A stretch of 33,313 nucleotides of DNA. Source: CALHKP01 sp963558075. GTDB taxonomy: Bacteria; Bacillota; Clostridia; Peptostreptococcales; Anaerovoracaceae. Every line of letters begins with the position of its first letter. Within the stretch, counting starts at the first letter, position 1. The DNA is taken from contig CAUWFN010000019.1 in the NCBI GenBank assembly GCA_963558075.1, forward strand, positions 1 through 33,313, in the 5' to 3' direction. The notes beneath the pieces were generated by a model, which saw only the letters and a list, made by a program, of their open reading frames with translations, was not told where the DNA came from and did no database searches. Both the position numbers and the translations under genes were made by a program. Positions 31,767-33,313 of the stretch are shown piece by piece.

Positions 31767-32603
31767 TTAATTTTGTTTCTTTCTATGAATCATATATAGC
31801 GGTATACCTGCAAATAACATTCCGCCGATAATATTTCCAGCTGTTACAGGTAAAAAATTGTTTAGACTTCCGAAGATAGTCAAGCTTTCTAGCTGCTCTG
31901 ACGTGAGACTGTAGACATCTTTTGCTACCTGTACATATGCAGGGTTTGATGCTGCCATAATTCCTGTTGGAATATAAAACATGTTTGCTACACAGTGCTC
32001 AAATCCTCCAACTACAAACGCACATATAGGAAAAAATACTGCCCAGATTTTTCCTGTAACGTCTTTTGCACACGTAGCCATAAGCACATCAAGACACACA
32101 AGAAAATTACACAAAATTCCCGATGTTATTCCCTGAACAGGAGTAATTGCAATCTTTCCGACCGCCACCTTTATAGCATATGCTCCCAAAAGCCCACCTG
32201 AATAGTTCAGATTTCCGCTGCCAAATACAAGAGCTCCAACAATGAGTGCCCCTGCAAAATTGCTGAAATATACGACTACAAGATTATACGCAAGTCTTCT
32301 CCAGCTGATTCTCCTATCTAGCGCTGGCATCACCATAAGGCAGTTTCCTGTAAACAGCTCGCCTCCTAGAAATACAATCAGCATAAGCCCTACAGGAAAA
32401 ACAACTCCTGTTACAAGGCGGGCAAGGCCAACATTTGTAATCGAATGTGCAGCCGTGCTACTTGTAGCTGCACCTAGAGCAATAAATGCTCCCGCCATAA
32501 TTCCCAGAAGAATCATCCTCCCATGGGGAATATACGGTTTGCCTGCACACGCCTTCATGTTCAGTTCAATAGTTTCTGCGGGAGTGTTATAGTGATTATT
32601 CAT
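31767..32603 (-). CDS. Formate/nitrite transporter (FNT) family channel
   Basis: The 278-residue membrane protein has six hydrophobic segments and the FNT landmarks: GIMAGAFIALGAATSST, FLGGELFTGNCLMVMPAL, GILCNFLVCLDVLMA, and GFEHCVANMFYIP with the pore His. FNT channels pass formate, nitrite or hydrosulfide as pentamers. Which ion is used cannot be settled by reading; a sulfide role would suit the window's sulfur cluster but no gene is directly linked. The start at 32603 has AGAGGA 8 nt upstream; an ATG at 32639 lacks one. Confidence 0.92.
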   Translation of the reverse strand: MNNHYNTPAETIELNMKACAGKPYIPHGRMILLGIMAGAFIALGAATSSTAAHSITNVGLARLVTGVVFPVGLMLIVFLGGELFTGNCLMVMPALDRRISWRRLAYNLVVVYFSNFAGALIVGALVFGSGNLNYSGGLLGAYAIKVAVGKIAITPVQGITSGILCNFLVCLDVLMATCAKDVTGKIWAVFFPICAFVVGGFEHCVANMFYIPTGIMAASNPAYVQVAKDVYSLTSEQLESLTIFGSLNNFLPVTAGNIIGGMLFAGIPLYMIHRKKQN

Positions 32604-32770
32604 ATACAACATCCTCTCTTCACACCTGTTATTATCCATACTCTTACATCTTTTAGCCTATTATACCACTTTCAGATACCCCTAAACGTAAAAACTTCAC
32701 AAACCGATAACATTAATCTGACTATAGAAATATATAATTATAGTATTACATTATTCAGGAGGGGTTTTTT

Positions 32771-33313
32771 ATGAATACAGCAAAAGAGCAGACACCGGAG
32801 AGTATGAACAAAATTTTTACGATTCCGAATCTGCTTTCATTTTTTAGATTACTGCTAATACCTTTGATGATTTGGGTTTACATTGTAAAAAAGGACTATA
32901 CACTTACACTTTGGATTCTCTTACTATCAGGCTTTACTGATCTAGCAGACGGATATATTGCAAGACGTTTTCACATGATCAGCAATCTTGGAAAGATGCT
33001 CGATCCTGTAGCAGACAAGCTAACTCAGGCGGCTATGTTGTTTTGCCTATGCACTAGATTCAGACCTGTGATTTTTCCGCTCGTTCTAATGGCATTCAAA
33101 GAATTATACATGGCTATAAGCGGAATCCTCATTATCAAAAAAACTAAAAGCGTCAATGGAGCAGATTGGCACGGCAAGATAGTAACGGCCCTTTTATACA
33201 CATTAATCATAGTTCACGTTCTCTGGTATAATATCACGCCGCTAGCATCTAATATTATGATTTTTATCTGTACTGCAATGATGCTCGTATCACTGATTCT
33301 ATATATCAGAAAA
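32771..33313 (+). CDS. CDP-alcohol phosphatidyltransferase (partial at window edge)
   Basis: 181 codons are open to the end of the window with no stop. The diagnostic motif is complete: DLADGYIARR, then G and D-P-V-A-D (pattern D-x2-D-G-x2-A-R-x8-G-x3-D-x3-D). Hydrophobic segments on both sides fit a membrane enzyme. The likely reaction is transfer of a phosphatidyl group from CDP-diacylglycerol to glycerol-3-phosphate (PgsA-like) or to another alcohol such as phosphatidylglycerol (cardiolipin synthase type). A strong AGGAGGGG is 6 nt before the ATG. The 32604-32770 gap with the divergent FNT gene is AT-rich and must hold both promoters. Confidence 0.92.
   Translation, partial: MNTAKEQTPESMNKIFTIPNLLSFFRLLLIPLMIWVYIVKKDYTLTLWILLLSGFTDLADGYIARRFHMISNLGKMLDPVADKLTQAAMLFCLCTRFRPVIFPLVLMAFKELYMAISGILIIKKTKSVNGADWHGKIVTALLYTLIIVHVLWYNITPLASNIMIFICTAMMLVSLILYIRK

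Noticed and set aside
1..33313. Insertion sequences, prophage, tRNA or rRNA genes
   Set aside because: No transposase, integrase or phage structural gene, and no tRNA- or rRNA-like sequence was recognised by eye; a tRNAscan or ISfinder search could still find degraded ones.

Overview
The window looks like chromosome of a low-GC, probably anaerobic Bacillota (Clostridia-like). Evidence: AGGAGG-type ribosome sites and near-consensus TTGACA/TATAAT promoters; rho-independent terminators; a cobalamin riboswitch; a sortase-anchored surface protein ending in NPQTG plus membrane and basic tail; a DUF4230 lipoprotein; a 2[4Fe-4S] ferredoxin; a YneA-like LysM protein. I cannot name the genus. Almost all genes from 3.4 to 30.8 kb lie on the minus strand.

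Left end (1-2.5 kb): the 5' part of a LysM protein, a palindromic element, a DinJ/RelB-type antitoxin with a YoeB toxin, and an abiE locus. The abiE locus keeps its antitoxin/repressor (AbiEi) and a textbook operator-promoter, but the toxin gene (AbiEii) is cut to 47 codons and followed by an unrelated 91-residue ORF. 2.5-6.8 kb: a Crp-like regulator faces a sulfur/redox cluster (ferredoxin, membrane Fe-S protein, thioredoxin, rhodanese, CoA-disulfide reductase-rhodanese). Two promoters in this cluster carry almost the same 15-bp palindrome at about -41, and the regulator's recognition helix has the CRP-type R-E-x3-R pattern, so a local regulon is predicted.

7.1-12.9 kb: a PPC-domain protein, an RNase Z-like hydrolase, two unknown proteins (one with a ~100-residue Gly/Ala-rich membrane hairpin between helices), an R2K-clade ATP-grasp enzyme and a Sel1-repeat protein. 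13-16.7 kb: a CPA2 cation/proton antiporter with two RCK_C domains and two DUF4230 proteins. 16.8-20 kb: a large wall-anchored alpha/alpha-toroid protein under a terminator-type cobalamin riboswitch, best read as a corrinoid-capture surface protein.

20-25.2 kb: housekeeping and repair genes (a peptide deformylase-like protein with an altered motif I, DUF1653, MGMT-like, Nudix), a decayed DUF3427 helicase pseudogene, a small HTH gene with a 62-residue partner, an ArsC/YffB-like protein, a nitroreductase and a DppA-type aminopeptidase. 25.3-30.8 kb: an unknown 316-residue protein and the most interesting locus, an 850-residue SEC-C protein with a histidine-kinase-like C terminus, directly followed by a 550-residue protein joining a receiver-like domain to a HEPN RNase motif (R-N-x3-H). 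Their order and tight spacing suggest a phosphorelay-like stress or defence switch with an RNase output. Right end: nagB, a formate/nitrite-family channel and the 5' part of a CDP-alcohol phosphatidyltransferase gene.

All assignments were made by reading the sequence; no database search was possible.
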